Source: Bathynomus jamesi
Taxonomy: Eukaryota; Arthropoda; Malacostraca; Isopoda; Cirolanidae
Assembly (NCBI GenBank): GCA_023014485.1
Contig: JAJOZX010000944.1
Coordinates: 715,501 to 779,500, forward strand
Direction of reading: 5' to 3'
Length of the DNA: 64,000 bases
The position numbers were made by a program, and so were the translations under genes. The notes under the pieces are model-generated. The model was not told the DNA's origin. It saw only the letters and a list, made by a program, of their open reading frames with translations, and searched no databases. The stretch's first letter is position 1. Every line of letters starts with the position of its first letter. Of this stretch, positions 34,901 to 46,551 are shown piece after piece.

Positions 34901-35887
34901 TTTTCGCCCTCTGCAGTGACAAAGTGGAAGACACTGTGAAGCACGAGATGGCAAAGAAGCTGTGCCGCCTCGCTGTGCCCGAGGACTTCACGTATGACAA
35001 CGTCTCGGTTGATGACACGACGCGCCTTCCGGACCTGATCGATGAGTCATCGTGGTTCGTGTTCACAGGCCTGCAGGTGTGCGCGTCTACGTGGCTCACT
35101 CTGCCGGTGAATAAGTGGGATCAAGATAAGAACTACTGTGATCTGAAGAATGTCATCTCGCATCTGAAAGTTACCAACGACGTGGCAGAGAGAGGGATAA
35201 AACTGATAGAAGATTACGCGAACACTGTCACAAAAGACGAGTCACAGCTGCAGGGTCTTCTTCAGCTCGTGGAAAAGAGCCGGAAAGAACTCGGTGACTT
35301 CAAGAAGTCGTCACTTGCCAAGATGACGTAGCGCAGAGGGAAAGGGAGTTAGCAGAGAGAGTACATGGCGCACGCCTTAAGATGACGTGTGTTCTAACCA
35401 CGATTCATACAGTTTTTGAACCTAGTTAGGGGCACCGGAGTAAGTGCCTTTAGTGATATCGGTAAACCGTTTTAATACAAAATACATTTGATCTTTCCTT
35501 ATTCGTTTTATCTTATCCTAAAAAGCAGACAATGACAGACAGCATATGGAGGTACGGGGACAAATACGGTATTTTAAATTTTAATGCTATCTCAAGGTGA
35601 GTATAACTTCTAAACCACTTGTCCTATCAACTTGGTAAGTATCTGAGAGGATTTCTTTCACTGAGAGGATTCAGAAAATATGGTCATTTGATGATTTATC
35701 TTTATTCGGTAAAAATTTGTCAATTTGGCCAAATTTCCAAAAATGAAATTTTCAAGGTCGATGCGCGACCCCTAAATATTGATCGATTTTGGTAAAAATG
35801 GTGTCAGTGTACTTCCACTGAACCAAATCATGGGAAAAACTTTGACCAGCTATAATTTTAAAAAAAAGTGAAAAGTGATCCACCCTA
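31961..35887 (+). mobile_element. 3.9-kb DNA transposon, TAGGGTGG ends, about 340-bp TIRs, 8-bp TSD
   Basis: The element starts TAGGGTGGATCACTTTTCAC and ends with the reverse complement. The inverted repeats continue with few mismatches for about 340 bp (to about 32300 and from about 35548). ATGAACAG is directly repeated at both borders (31953-31960, 35888-35895). It contains one + strand gene with four introns. An 8-bp duplication fits hAT or P-like groups, but such long TIRs and an intron-rich transposase are unusual. I cannot name the superfamily with confidence. Confidence 0.93.
32460..35331 (+). pseudogene. Five-exon DDE-type transposase of the 3.9-kb element, frameshifted
   Basis: Exons 32460-33269, 33401-33589, 33703-34080, 34235-34475 and 34633-35331 join at GT/AG borders. 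Recognisable catalytic-style motifs: VVHWDGK (first Asp), LCFDTTSSNTG (second Asp), a C-x2-H motif in LGCRHHAMEL, and a late VAERGIKLIEDYAN with a candidate Glu, the arrangement seen in hAT and related superfamilies. The C-terminal exon is long, helical and open. Lesions: a stop after 12 codons (MDKLNNLEWED), a frameshift near 32850, and a 7-bp tandem duplication (GAGGGTG twice, 33909-33922) just after the second Asp. So it is a recent pseudogene. The protein type seems widespread in invertebrates, but I do not recognise a family name. Confidence 0.82.
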
Positions 35888-35995
35888 ATGAACAGCTGGG
35901 TTTTGCTGCGCGCCGGCTGCCGTCGGGTCTCGAACCCGGGGCCGATGGATTCGTCGGCAACGACGCTCACCACTATACTATCTACCTAGCCACCC

Positions 35996-38900
35996 TAGGG
36001 ACCTTCTGTCTCCATCACATCACTGATATTTACTTTCTTCGTATGTGGTCAGAAACTATTTTTGTAATTTACTGCACCGTTCTCTTCATTGATATCCATC
36101 CATTTCAAGAAGTCAAACCTGAGCAAAAAAAATTCACTAATGAGTGTGATTGGCTAATTTCAATAAGTTCCCCGTTATGACCCCTAAGTCTTCCGAGACT
36201 GTTTTCGATGCAAAATATCTATGGGATAACTTTCAAAATTAATACTTTGACTGCCATGTTTGTCACGTGTCCAACATGGCTGACAATGTGTGAAATATAT
36301 AGGCCGTTAGTGTTAAACACGTGACATTAATGAATGCTACAAACCCCATTAGAAAAAGTACACGAGAGAGTCTTGGAATTACTTTCCCCAACACCTTATC
36401 AAGGAATAAATTTTTTATATATAGTTCGGAGGTATAATCAAAGTATTAAGCAGCAGCGATTAAAAGGAAAATATAAAATGGACCATATCTTAAAATAAGT
36501 ACATGAACTTACACGGAACATAGGGAAACTAATTTTCTTTCATTGGATATCGTATGTAGTAAAATAAAGGCGTGTAACCAAGCTCCATTAACATTAGGAC
36601 GAAAATTTTGCCTGGCGGCAGAGGGTCAAAATGATATATCTTATTTATTACAAGAATATTAAGCCCAAAACCTGCAAAAAAAAATGGGTTAAATTGACCC
36701 GTCGTCCTTCGTGTTTTTTTTTTTTTTTATTATTATTGGGTTCAGAATCCCAGCTAAGCTCTGAAGTGCCAGTTCAACCTACAGCCCAAGTTAATTTACA
36801 GAACTTGGAGGTTTTACCGCAGGGTTGCTGACTCGATGTGGGCCTACCTTAGGCCTCAGTTGCATAAAATTAAGATAAAAAACAGAAGGAGCACTATTTA
36901 TGGTCTTTCTAAACCTTGCAACAACAACACGATTGTTGGATCGTGCAATGGTGCAGGTTGTATCTAAACAACGAAACTGAATTGCAAGAGAGCTATCTTA
37001 TAAGACCACGCCCTGTAAGTGCCGCATTCAACAAAGGAGTAGGAAGGACGCGCAATGCCCCCAAAAAATGCTAGCTCTAAATTAAGTGAATTTTTTACTG
37101 ACCTTATAATTATGAGATGGATATATATAGTTATATATACACCTTAACTTAATATATACAAGCAATGCTGCATCAGTCGGCTTAGCCATCATATCGCCTT
37201 GGGACAACAATGGCTCTTTCTCTTCTAGATTTTCTAACAGAATCATGTCATTATTATTATTATTATAATAATAATAGAATATTCCTTACTACATGTCAAA
37301 ACATTGGTGGAATTTTTCATTTTATTCTGAAGGTTATATCGGTAGGTTTCTAGAAGTTTCCGCATAATAATAGTAGTAGTAGTAGTATACATTCTGGAGA
37401 GCGGTCATGTTCATATCGTATATAACGCCAATGCCAGATTAATTCTGTAGTCAATAGGTCACGAAGCATGACGTTACGGAAGCGACCAAACACACCATTG
37501 AAATCCAAGCTGGTGATGGAAAGTCGCAGGCTGACATTGCAACAATTGTCGGCTGCTCACAAACCACTGTTTCTAGGGTTCCACAGGAACAAGACTAGGA
37601 ACGTTGGTACATCAAAACCTAAAATTTCGGGCCGGAAGTGAACGCCTATATTTCCTTTGGCAATAAATGTCCCCGTGTATGGCGCTGACATGAAACGTAT
37701 GCTTCAAGCTGTTTGCACTTAAATGTCAAAGTCCCACACCACCAAATGGTTTAGTTATACAAGTGTTGCCGGAGCTGGTCACCTGTTTTTTCTCAACAGG
37801 ACTGAATGCTGAACCATACCAAGAGGTACTCGAATACTTAATTTTACCATCCTCTCAGTTCTTATTTCATGAAGACTCATTTTTCAACACGACTTGGCGC
37901 CTACTCATAGGGCTTGATCGACATCATTAAACGCTAAACGCTCATGAAATTGACGTTTTATCACAGTCTACAAAATACTGTAATCGAGACATGCTACCAA
38001 TACACATTATCGATCATGATTTTTCAGTTAATAATAGAATATTCATTCCTCCGTCAAAATATTATAATAATGACACTACTGTTTCTCTCTCAATGTAGTA
38101 CTGTTGCATTTTGGATGGAGTTAAGCGAGATGTTCCCTGTACGTTTAAAGCGTAGTAGTTTACCCTATGTAATGAAATAAAGGCATATGATATCAAATGA
38201 AGGAAGAGTAGTTTAAAATCAACTATGAAGTGCATCGCACGTCTTTTCTACGATATTGGTAATTTTTTTTAAATGTATACCTATGGTAGGTAGTACAGTT
38301 ACCTTCTGACTCACCCTGTATCTGACAGGGAGAGTCAGAAGACCCGCTTCAAAAATAACTATACAATAAATACTTTTGTATGTTATGTACAGGGTAAGTC
38401 AGAAAGAGCATTTCAAAAGTACTTGTGACCCCGTAGTGTAGTAGGTAGCAACCTTTAAAAAAAACTTATTTTAGCAAGTGAACTGGCAAAGTTCTTGAAA
38501 CATTTATTATTTAATACAGTTAATTGCTTAATTTGTGCCAAACATAGTTTTTTGCCTTATAATAAGGCAAAATTTGTCAGCTGTTCACTGCAAAAAGAAT
38601 CTGACTTTTAGCGGCCCATTTTCAGTGTAAAAAATGTGAGGTTATTTTTAAACACCCATTGCAACAAAACATCTGCTGTAAAAGGATCATTTAAACATAT
38701 CCTTTCTGCCTCCTATAGCGTATCTTACCTAAGCCAATTGTTGAATCTTGTTCCATATTCTTGGAGGGAAGTTCTTGACGACGTTTTCCGTTCTCTCACT
38801 CATACTCGGAACTGAGGGAGACTCAACAGGAAACGTTTTCCTTTTGTGGGCTACGAATCACACTTGATAGATTTAATATTCCATTTTCTCAATGGTTTAA

Positions 38901-39659
38901 TCTTAGGCCAATTACACCACTCACCCAACAACATTACTTACCCTTCACAGTAAGTGTTCGCACTTTAGATGTTTGTTCTGGCTCCGCTTAGAAAAATTAG
39001 TCACGTGCTCCATTTTCAGCTGTAGGGAATATGTCTAACTAGTAGAAACTAACTATCTTATCTTTGTCAAATTGGACTTGGCTCATAACCATAGTTTAGG
39101 CAATCTTTCATGGTAAAATTTTAAAGGTACAGTAACTGCATTCTGTTTTGTATGGGCTCCGTTTATCAGAATAATTTGTTGTATGTCAGTAGCTCTACTT
39201 CACGTCAAAGTTTACTTTTCTTATACATTCTAGTATCTAGATGGGATAAGGAAGCTCCAGGCAATTAGGGAGACAAAAACTGTCTTTAATTTCCTGTATT
39301 CTTACGGGAAATACAGTGAACTTCCCCTTCCATGGCGCAGCTACAATTATGGCAATAAGAAATATAGTATCTTTGCAGCAATTACCACTTTCTTTTAGAA
39401 ATATTAACGACCTTAACTGTACTTACACACGCGGTCGGGTGGGTTAGAAATGAAGATTCCAAATTAGTATCCAGTGTTCCAAATGGATACATCTTCTAAC
39501 CAACTGTAGAACTCGCTTCAACTACAAGGTGAGTTGGTTTAATTGGCACCTGTAAAACCCATAAAACTTCATTGCGGATGCCATACGAAAAAATATCGCT
39601 GCAGTTATCATTGCAAACGGAAAAAACCCTATTTTATGATTTAAAAGTAATTCTGCAAA
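35996..39659. other. Long stretch without recognised genes, except a Tc1 relic
   Basis: AT-rich sequence with (ATT)n and (TAG)n runs near 37250-37385. Fragments of CAGGGT-type ends occur around 38320-38405 (GACTCACCCTGTA and CAGGGTAAGTCAGAAAG), suggesting decayed TA-target MITEs, but I could not pair them. No exon recognised. Confidence 0.4.
37459..38010 (+). pseudogene. Heavily decayed Tc1-like transposase
   Basis: KHTIEIQAGDGKSQADIATI followed by VGCSQTTVSRV (37480-37580) resembles a Tc1 HTH, and FQHDLAPTHRA in another frame near 37890 resembles its second-Asp box. Stops and frameshifts are everywhere, and no TIRs were found. Confidence 0.45.
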
Positions 39660-39830
39660 TTGTTCATTCTCATGAAGATCTTTTCCACCTACAACTTAAC
39701 ATGGTGGGTCATGGTTCAGATTCCAAGGAAGTCTAAAAATTACAGAGTCCTCTCCCAGACTAGGTCTTCTGATCAGCAACCCACTGTCTTAACGACTAGG
39801 CTACCCTACCCAGGTGGGTTTTATTCCACT
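39660..39830 (-). repeat. Diverged tRNA-type SINE fragment
   Basis: The + strand shows GTTCATTCTCATGAAGATCT, ACAACTTAACATGGTGGGTC and AACGACTAGGCTACCC, each a diverged version of tail, body and A-box complement of the SINE at 19314-19602. This is an older copy. Confidence 0.6.
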
Positions 39831-39920
39831 ATTACCATTTAGAACTAAAGTGGTAAAATTAGAACATAAATGTACAAACAAGCACGCCATTATGTTACTA
39901 CTATTTAGATACATGTGCAG

Positions 39921-40488
39921 TAGGGCGGCTCGTTTTTACACTTTTTTCGATATTTGATTGGGGGTAGTGCGGAAAAGTTGTGATTTGGAGAGAAAATAAA
40001 GTGTGTAAAATTTTTTTGATCTACGTCAATACCTTCCGGTGGCGGCGAGTCCTTAAAAATCGAAAAATAGGCCTAACGGGGTAGATTGGAAAATGGTTTT
40101 AAAGACTTACAAAATAAACAATAAAAATTTCAGCACAATCTGTTAATAACTTCCAGTGGCGTCTTAGCCGTTAAAATATCCAAAATATTGATTTAAAGCA
40201 AGTTTTAACAAGATGTTATACAAATGTTAATTCCGGTATATTTCTGTGCAAACAACCCTGAGAACACTATTATAGGCTTGAATAAATTAATAGCAGTCAT
40301 TGAACAATGAACATTATATAAAAAATTTGTGTTTTTAGGCCTATTTTTCGATTTTTAAGGACTCGCCGCCACCGGAAGGTACTGACGTAGATCAAAAAAT
40401 TTTTACACACTTTATTTTCTCTCCAAATCGCAACTTTTCCGCACTACCCCCAATCAAATATCGAAAAGTGTAAAAACGAGCCGCCCTA
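39921..40488. mobile_element. Non-autonomous relative of the 3.9-kb element, long TIRs, TSD ATGTGCAG
   Basis: Ends TAGGGCGGCTCGTTTTTACA and its reverse complement; the arms run about 155 bp (39921-40076 and 40336-40488). ATGTGCAG is perfectly duplicated at 39913-39920 and 40489-40496. Its TAGGGYGG terminus and target resemble those of 31961-35887 (TAGGGTGG, ATGAACAG). No coding sequence, so it must depend on a transposase elsewhere. Confidence 0.9.
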
Positions 40489-40852
40489 ATGTGCAGTGCT
40501 CAGTATAGCGAGTCCAAACCACCAATTTTCTTATATAAACTGGTGTAGAGATTGCAACAGTCTCAAACATTCGTAATACAGGAACCTCTCTAGTGTGAAC
40601 GGTTGCGGGAACATCGGGAAAGAGTGGTGTGGCGAGGGAAGGAAAGGATCTATGTCCACTGTCCAACAGGATGAACACAACATTGTCATAATTGTACTCA
40701 TGATCATTATCAGAACAATCCCCGAAAAAATCGACGTCTTTTCTCACTCTTCGTAGAAGGAATCACTTCCAAACCGTGAATGATTAAAGCATCTCCTAAA
40801 CATCACTTAATGACTGCATCATAGAAACACTTCACATAAAACTATTAATCTA

Positions 40853-40888
40853 GTAAGGGTTTGGGTACTGGAGTACCCAAACCCTTAC
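40853..40888. repeat. Perfect 17-bp hairpin
   Basis: GTAAGGGTTTGGGTACT is followed after GG by its exact reverse complement. The half-site AGTAAGGGTTTGGGT also occurs at 21637, so it may be a MITE end. Confidence 0.9.
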
Positions 40889-41768
40889 AGGGGATTGGGT
40901 ATTCCAGTATCCACTTAAAAGTAATATCCATTGAGGTCAGCTCCCTTCATTGCTGAAATTAATTATCGTACTAATGCCCCATCCTACCCAACCTCTTACC
41001 TGAGTAATGATTCAACCAATGGCTAGAATGGTAATTGTCTTGAGATTTCCACATTGCTTAAAGTATGCTGTTATTCTTTATTGATTTCCCCACTACACCC
41101 TATACTCCACTGCAGCTAATCTGGCCCTGGGTTGATTCGCTGGGATTCAAATAGTGCCCTGGACAGTGTGTTCCAGGTCCTGCCATGATTGAAAGTGGAT
41201 CCCCTCTCTGAGGAGTCAGCAGAGATGATTGAATTAGGAAAACCTACTGAGATGGGAAAAATCATCAGAATTTGTATGTACTGCCTGTATACTGCAACAT
41301 TTTTAGGAGGGGGTGGAGCTTCTTTTCCCTCCAAAACATCGACCCCTCAATTTTTTTCCTTGAAAATCTTGCTCAAAAGTAACTATTCAAATTAACCTAG
41401 AATCAATCAATACAAAAAATTTTGCTATATCTTGTGACCATATTAACTTTTTTACCAGTGAATATTAGGATAATTTTATTATATTTTTTAATATGTTATC
41501 AATATCTCAAACTAAGAACTATGTTGGAACATCATTAATGTCTCAGCCTATATTTGTGACCTTAACCTTTGATGCAAGGTCCTGATTCTTGCTCATGACA
41601 CACTCTCTTATGACGATGCATACAGTTTCATCAGTTTATGTTAAGGGTTCAAAAGTTATGACACAGACTTTCATTTGACTTTTGTAGGGACCTGTTTCTT
41701 GTTCATAACAGTTTTGTGATGCTCCATGTGTGTGTGTGTGTGTGAAGTTTCGTCAATTTATGATGAGA
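40889..41768. other. Nothing recognised
   Basis: AT-rich; a short (TG)n at 41729-41742. No exon or repeat end supported. Confidence 0.4.
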
Positions 41769-41769
41769 T

Positions 41770-42150
41770 GTGATGGATGGATAAATGCAATCAATCCAGC
41801 ATGGCCTCTCGAAATATATTTGCTTGGGGACATAATAGGACAGGAAGTGCAACTTAATAGATCAATTCACTCCTATGCCGATGATTTCACTTTTCTTTCT
41901 CCACCCGCTTCACAAAACGTCCCTCTCAACAGTCACTCCATGATTCGCGTAGGATGGCTATGGTACATCTGATCTCTACTTGTCACAATCAGAAATGGCA
42001 GAAAGATCAGACAGATGGAGGAACTGAGTTTTTGACGCATTGAAAGCTAAGATTTTCTCTGCCCCAATCTTTCACACGACTAGGTTATTCCCTTATCTTC
42101 AACAAGACTACTCAATCCTTCCTCTTCCAAAACAGCTTCTAAGAGGATAG
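41770..42150 (+). pseudogene. LINE reverse transcriptase fragment with YADD box
   Basis: NRSIHSYADDFTFLSPP (about 41855-41905) is an RT palm motif C with the two catalytic aspartates. Downstream, LYLSQSEMAERSDRWRN and LKAKIFSAPI resemble the helix after the palm. Both flanks are truncated, and there are stops and a frameshift. It is a different LINE from 14340-16074, which has FADD. Confidence 0.6.
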
Positions 42151-42548
42151 GGGGTATTGCAGTGGCATAGGAAGGGCCTCCCTCCCCCCCCCCCCGGCAG
42201 GGAGGGGGCCCACAGGTCAAAACACAAGATTAAAAAATCTTTTGCACATTAATCTGTAGAAAGTTAGGAAATATGACATATGGACGATATATTACTATAA
42301 AAATATCTATATTTCAAAACATAATAAAATTTTACTTATGGTATTTTTCAAGTTGGAAATGTTAATATTTATTAAAATAAATGCATTTATTATTGAAAAT
42401 GCTACGAAAAAAGAAACCTAACGATTTCATGAAAAATTTGTCGTATAGTTCAGCAGCTTTGGTATGAAATGCTCATACTTCCATAAGTGGAGGATTTGTA
42501 TTGTATGGTGGTGTCATGTGAAGACAATCATTACATATTAGCAAAAAT

Positions 42549-43035
42549 TAGGGATGTATCAGATATCTGCCTTTTTATTTTTGTCGGATATTTGGCCGGA
42601 TCATGTATTCTTAAGGGCATAAAATTTTTAAACTTGCGATTAACTAGTGGTTTAATAAACTTTTATGGTTCCTACTAATTTTACAAAATCATTATTCTCA
42701 ATGCATTCAATGCTGGAAAGAAAAAAGGCAAAGTTGATTGGACCTAGTTCTGTTCAATTTTAGAGAAATCTAACTTTTATAATGATTTTCTTTTAAACAA
42801 AAAACACTAAATGTTAAATTTAGCCCTTTATTGCACATGGCTCTTCCCACAGCTGAATAAAATCGTCTGGCATTAGTCATAATAAAATAATAAAGTACAC
42901 ACAAAAACTCGAAATATGAAGCTTTTTATCAACAAAGTGTGATTAAAATGTTAATTAATTATCCGGTATCCGGCTGGATCATACTTGATATCCGGTATCC
43001 GGCCTGATACCGGATCGTGATCCGATGCATCCCTA
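42549..43035. mobile_element. hAT-like MITE
   Basis: Ends TAGGGATGTATCAGATATC and GATCCGATGCATCCCTA. Subterminal CCGGAT/ATCCGG motifs are repeated. Flanking GCAAAAAT and GTAAATAT match at six of eight positions, consistent with an aged 8-bp duplication. Confidence 0.7.
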
Positions 43036-43393
43036 GTAAATATGTAAATACTAAATACTGATTCTGATCTAAAGTACTGAAAATATTGAATAAAATTTAA
43101 TTTTAATTTTCAACTTAATGTATTTACCAAACTAATTAGCAGTTTGTTGAAAAATAAAGCCCGCAAAAATCCTTTTTAAGTGAAAACTTCGATTAGTTGG
43201 ATACATTTCTTTCTTTTCAATAAATGTTAATTTGATACAAAGGCAATTCATTCCTGTGGTAATTTTTGTTTTATTGGTAATTTACTGATTACTAAGGGAA
43301 TCTGAATTATACATTAATATTTAGAGAGATCCATATACTGGCTTCCGGGGGAAGCCTCGTATGACCTAGCTACGACGCTGGTGTGTATGTTAA

Positions 43394-43609
43394 CCCTTTA
43401 ATGCCCAGTGTGTGAAATTTTCATCGTTAACTTTGGAAGCAATTTTAGGCCTAGTTCCCAATGTGTGAAATTTAACACACTTCGTATTTTATTAATTATG
43501 AACAATAAAACTTTGTAAAATATATTTTTCAGTTATTTTGGGTCCAATTAAACGATTTTTATATCCCAATTTTTTTTTAACTTTTCGACTTAATTTGGGT
43601 ATGAAAGGG
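43394..43609. mobile_element. piggyBac-like MITE at TTAA
   Basis: TTAA flanks both ends (43390-43393, 43610-43613). Ends CCCTTTAATGCCCA and TGGGTATGAAAGGG are inverted repeats starting with CCC, the piggyBac pattern. The 216-bp element is non-coding. Confidence 0.7.
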
Positions 43610-43826
43610 TTAATTAAGGCATCTCCAAAACCCTGTACCTTGGTTTTGGCTCTCTTCTTCCTCTATAGAGGCGGGTGAGCGTTTTCGCGATCGGCTGCTG
43701 ATATATTTTATACAAAACATCAGCAATAAATCCATTCTGATTATAGATTTTACTTTAATTAGGATTCTTTCAAAATGGAGTTTACAAAAAAATATGAAGT
43801 TTAAAATATAGGCAAAGTGATTTTAA

Positions 43827-43944
43827 ACCTCTAACGCCCAGTGTTACTTTACTGGTTTTGTTCTGGCTTACGCCAAACGATTTTGTCCTGGTTTACGTCA
43901 AACGGTTTTATTCAGTCTCGGAAAAGACCTCAGGCCGCTAGAGG
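43827..43944. mobile_element. Second TTAA-flanked MITE, 118 bp
   Basis: TTAA at 43823-43826 and 43945-43948; ends contain CCTCTAACGCC and GGCCGCTAGAGG. An internal 18-20 bp unit (TTTTGTYCTGG with TTACGYCAAACG) is repeated. Probably piggyBac-related, by target only. Confidence 0.55.
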
Positions 43945-44165
43945 TTAAGCTGATTTCGGTAAGATAATGCTACCCACCTAACAAAAATCAGCTAATGACA
44001 TCTGATCAGTTTTTTAGTGTTTTGCCTCATTGCCCAAACGGATACAAGTTTGTGTTTGGGATTCTTTACACCCTTTTTGCTTCATGCAACAGAAAATCCA
44101 TTTACATAAATAATTTATTGAAACTATATTTTTTGTTTTAAAAACCAAATATTCTGTATATATAA

Positions 44166-44745
44166 TCTCAATATATAAAAGATTTTCTTCCGAGGCTATA
44201 GCATAGGCTTGTCTATATTTTTTATTTAAAACATAAAAGGAAGCTGAAGATAGTTAAGTATATAAGCCTACAAAATAATAATTATTATAAAAACAAATAT
44301 TCAGCATCCTATACCAATAAAAAAAAAACTTGAAAAAGTGGAAAAAAAAATTAAAAAATGAAAGTGAAATTTTTTTACATTTTTTTAAAAAAAAGTTGCA
44401 CATTGTCCAGAAGTTTCATGGTTGCGTTCTTTTCTATAGTTTTACTGATCGAATAATTGACTCGCCAGTAATTGGGGCGGCGAAGGCACCCTGCAATGTT
44501 GATCAATTGTTGCAAGGTACCAGACCCCTTCCCCCCTAGGGGTAAATGGGGGAAGGGTGGGGTAAATGAGGGAGAGGGGTGGGGGTAATGGGAGAAGGGG
44601 GGTAATTGCATAATGGGGAGGGGGTTAGCCCCCAAGTTGCATAAGGGGGGGGGCGAGGGAGAGTACCCCCCCCCTCGCCATAGGCGAGTTTGCGAAGCAC
44701 AAGCAGTGCCCGTAGGGCAGTGAGCTGAAGACTCTGCTTGTACAT
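44166..44745 (+). mobile_element. Helitron-like non-autonomous element
   Basis: TCTCAATATATAAAAG at the left looks like a Helitron 5' end. The interior shares CATGGTTGCGTTCTTTTCTA-like text and the same G-rich minisatellite (GGGGGAAGGGTGGGG units) with the Helitron at 13912-14319. A GCGAAGC motif lies near the right end, but no clear CTRR terminus was found, so the right border is approximate. Confidence 0.5.
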
Positions 44746-45255
44746 ATAAAAATTATAAAAAGTTTGATATTAATGTTAGAGGCCTCGGCCATAGAGAAAG
44801 GGCCACCAATTAATTTTCTTTGCAGTCCACTAAGTGTTTATCAGGCTATTGGGTTTGCACCAAAATTTAATTTGTAAGCTCTATATTAGGAAAGGTCAGG
44901 TTAGGCTAGTTGAACTCTCGGATAGATTTATAGTGTCCAAGAAAGTTAGTGCAATTTGAAAGGCCTAAACAAAATGATAAAAATGCCCTAAAATGTTTTT
45001 CCCAAGTTAAATTTTGGTGCAACAAATACAGTATAGTACAATTTCTATTAATTCCACCAACTTCCACTACCTACATTTGGGGGGTGGGGTAGTTATTCGT
45101 TTTAACACGCATCTCGCTAATGCATTGAAAACATGTTTTTCTTATGTAATTTGATGCGCAGTTTGAAAATGACCTTCATTTCCTTGGGGAATGTGCCGTT
45201 TTTTCAGAAATTTTTTCAGAAATGACTTAACCTAATTAAATAACTCATGTTAATT
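44746..45255. other. Nothing recognised
   Basis: Contains one loose inverted pair (TTTGCACCAAAATTTAATTT near 44846 and AAATTTTGGTGCA near 45008), perhaps an old MITE of about 170 bp. No coding sequence. Confidence 0.4.
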
Positions 45256-45414
45256 GAATGCCTGGTTAGGTCAATTGAATGGCCGGTTAGGTCAACTGTA
45301 CGCCCTTGATGATTGGTTCGGTTAAGCTGTGATATTTTCGTTAAAACTAACGAAAATATCATGACTTAACCTAACCAATCATCAAGGATGTACAGTTAAC
45401 CTAACCTGGCATTC
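45256..45414. repeat. Hairpin repeat with GGTTAGGT arms
   Basis: The segment folds around 45345: arms share GATGATTGGTT..GGTTAAG and the TGATATTTTCGTTA core in opposite orientation. The same core with GTACGCCCTTGA occurs at 46565-46612 and 51244-51453, so this is a repeat family. Confidence 0.8.
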
Positions 45415-45843
45415 AAATGGGTGCCGAGGTCAGGGAATAAGAAAGAACATTACCCCAAATATTTCGCGAGATACCTATTTAACCGATTTTATAACGATGA
45501 TGAACGCATCCACTATTTTCTCCGCGGCATAGCGGAATTATGAAAGTGTTTTGGGGAATGAATTTCCATCATCCTTACTTTTGACCTTCTTAAAGAAAGC
45601 CAATTTATCTAACCTGATCTAGGTGTTTATCGTTTGATAGTCTTTTTGTAGTAGCTATAGTATTACTCTTTTACTAACAGGTTCCTTTTTCTTTTCCATC
45701 CTGTGTGTTGTAGAGTAGAACCCTACAACTGAAGTGGTAGAGGTCTTTTTTCATATTCTTTTTAGTCTTGGTGCCAATAATCCAGCAGGGTTGCAGCACC
45801 TTAAACAGAAATAAAATTAAAAAAAAAGTTTACCGCCACCGCC

Positions 45844-46204
45844 TTCAAAAAATGTGGGATTAGTAATCAAATGGATGGGATGGAAGAAGATTTGTTGTGG
45901 AGAGATAGTGATAACGAAGAAGATGCAGTAAACAATTTAAGCGATTCCAATTCAGATACATATGGCGACCTTGATCCTAATCCTAACAATTTTTAAAGTT
46001 TTTTATTGTCTTTTAACCTTTTAACCGTTTTTAATAAATAAAGTGTAATTCAATATCTGTATTTGAGCTCATCCTTGATCATGTGCGCCAGTTTACCTCT
46101 CTTGGATTAAGGTTCTGATTTCATACTTGTTGTATAAGTCGACTCTAAAATTTAAAGATATTTTTTAAGGCTTTAAACATCGACTTATACACGGAATTTT
46201 ACGG
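45844..46204 (+). pseudogene. pogo/Tigger-like C-terminal remnant with right TIR
   Basis: FKKCGISNQMDGMEEDLLW (from about 45844) and an acidic tail ending DLDPNPNNF are the C-terminus of a pogo/Tigger transposase; the same block, GISNALDG.EDDLLWE, occurs at 52578-53348. The right end reads CGACTTATACACGGAATTTT followed by ACGGTA, a pogo-like terminus. Everything upstream of the last about 50 codons is missing. Confidence 0.65.
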
Positions 46205-46344
46205 TATATACAAATACACTCATTTTTGGTCTGACGAGTATAATTTTGGGCCATTTTTTCGCTACTCTGCGACTTAATTAGTTTGTTGGTTTCTGTTCTG
46301 GCTATTTTTTTTCTATTCAGTTTGGTGGTGTTTGTGATAGAATT

Positions 46345-46500
46345 ATGACGGGCCGTTCGTGTGGTTTCGACTTTGAGAACTTGATTCGTCATGTGCTAGA
46401 TGAAAACAAAGCATTGGATGTTTTTATCAATTACGGCGTTATTCTCTCATCCTTAACTTGCCCGAAATGTGACAGTGAGTGCCTAATACGAAAAGATTAG
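46345..46500 (+). pseudogene. Merlin/ISXO2-like N-terminal fragment, copy 1
   Basis: 51 codons: FDFENLIRHVLDENKALDV, then VILSSLTCPKCDSECLIRK and a stop. The pattern of a short helix followed by V...LTCPKC.S.C matches the zinc-binding N-terminus of Merlin (IS1016/ISXO2-like) transposases. The catalytic domain is absent. The flanks before and after this piece are shared with copy 2 at 54596, so it moves as part of a defined non-autonomous element. Confidence 0.6.
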
Positions 46501-46551
46501 AAGATATTTAGGTGAAATAACCAATATTAACCTGTTAGGTTAACTGAATGC

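Larger units (their letters stand above)
31768..35995 (-). repeat. tRNA-derived SINE split by the 3.9-kb element
   Basis: 31768-31960 is the tail and body (CTTTGGTTAGCTTCCGCCCG at the left), and 35888-35995 is the remaining head (GGGTCTCGAACCCGGG, complement of box B). It is the same family and orientation as the SINE at 19314-19602. ATGAACAG is duplicated at the break. Confidence 0.9.
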
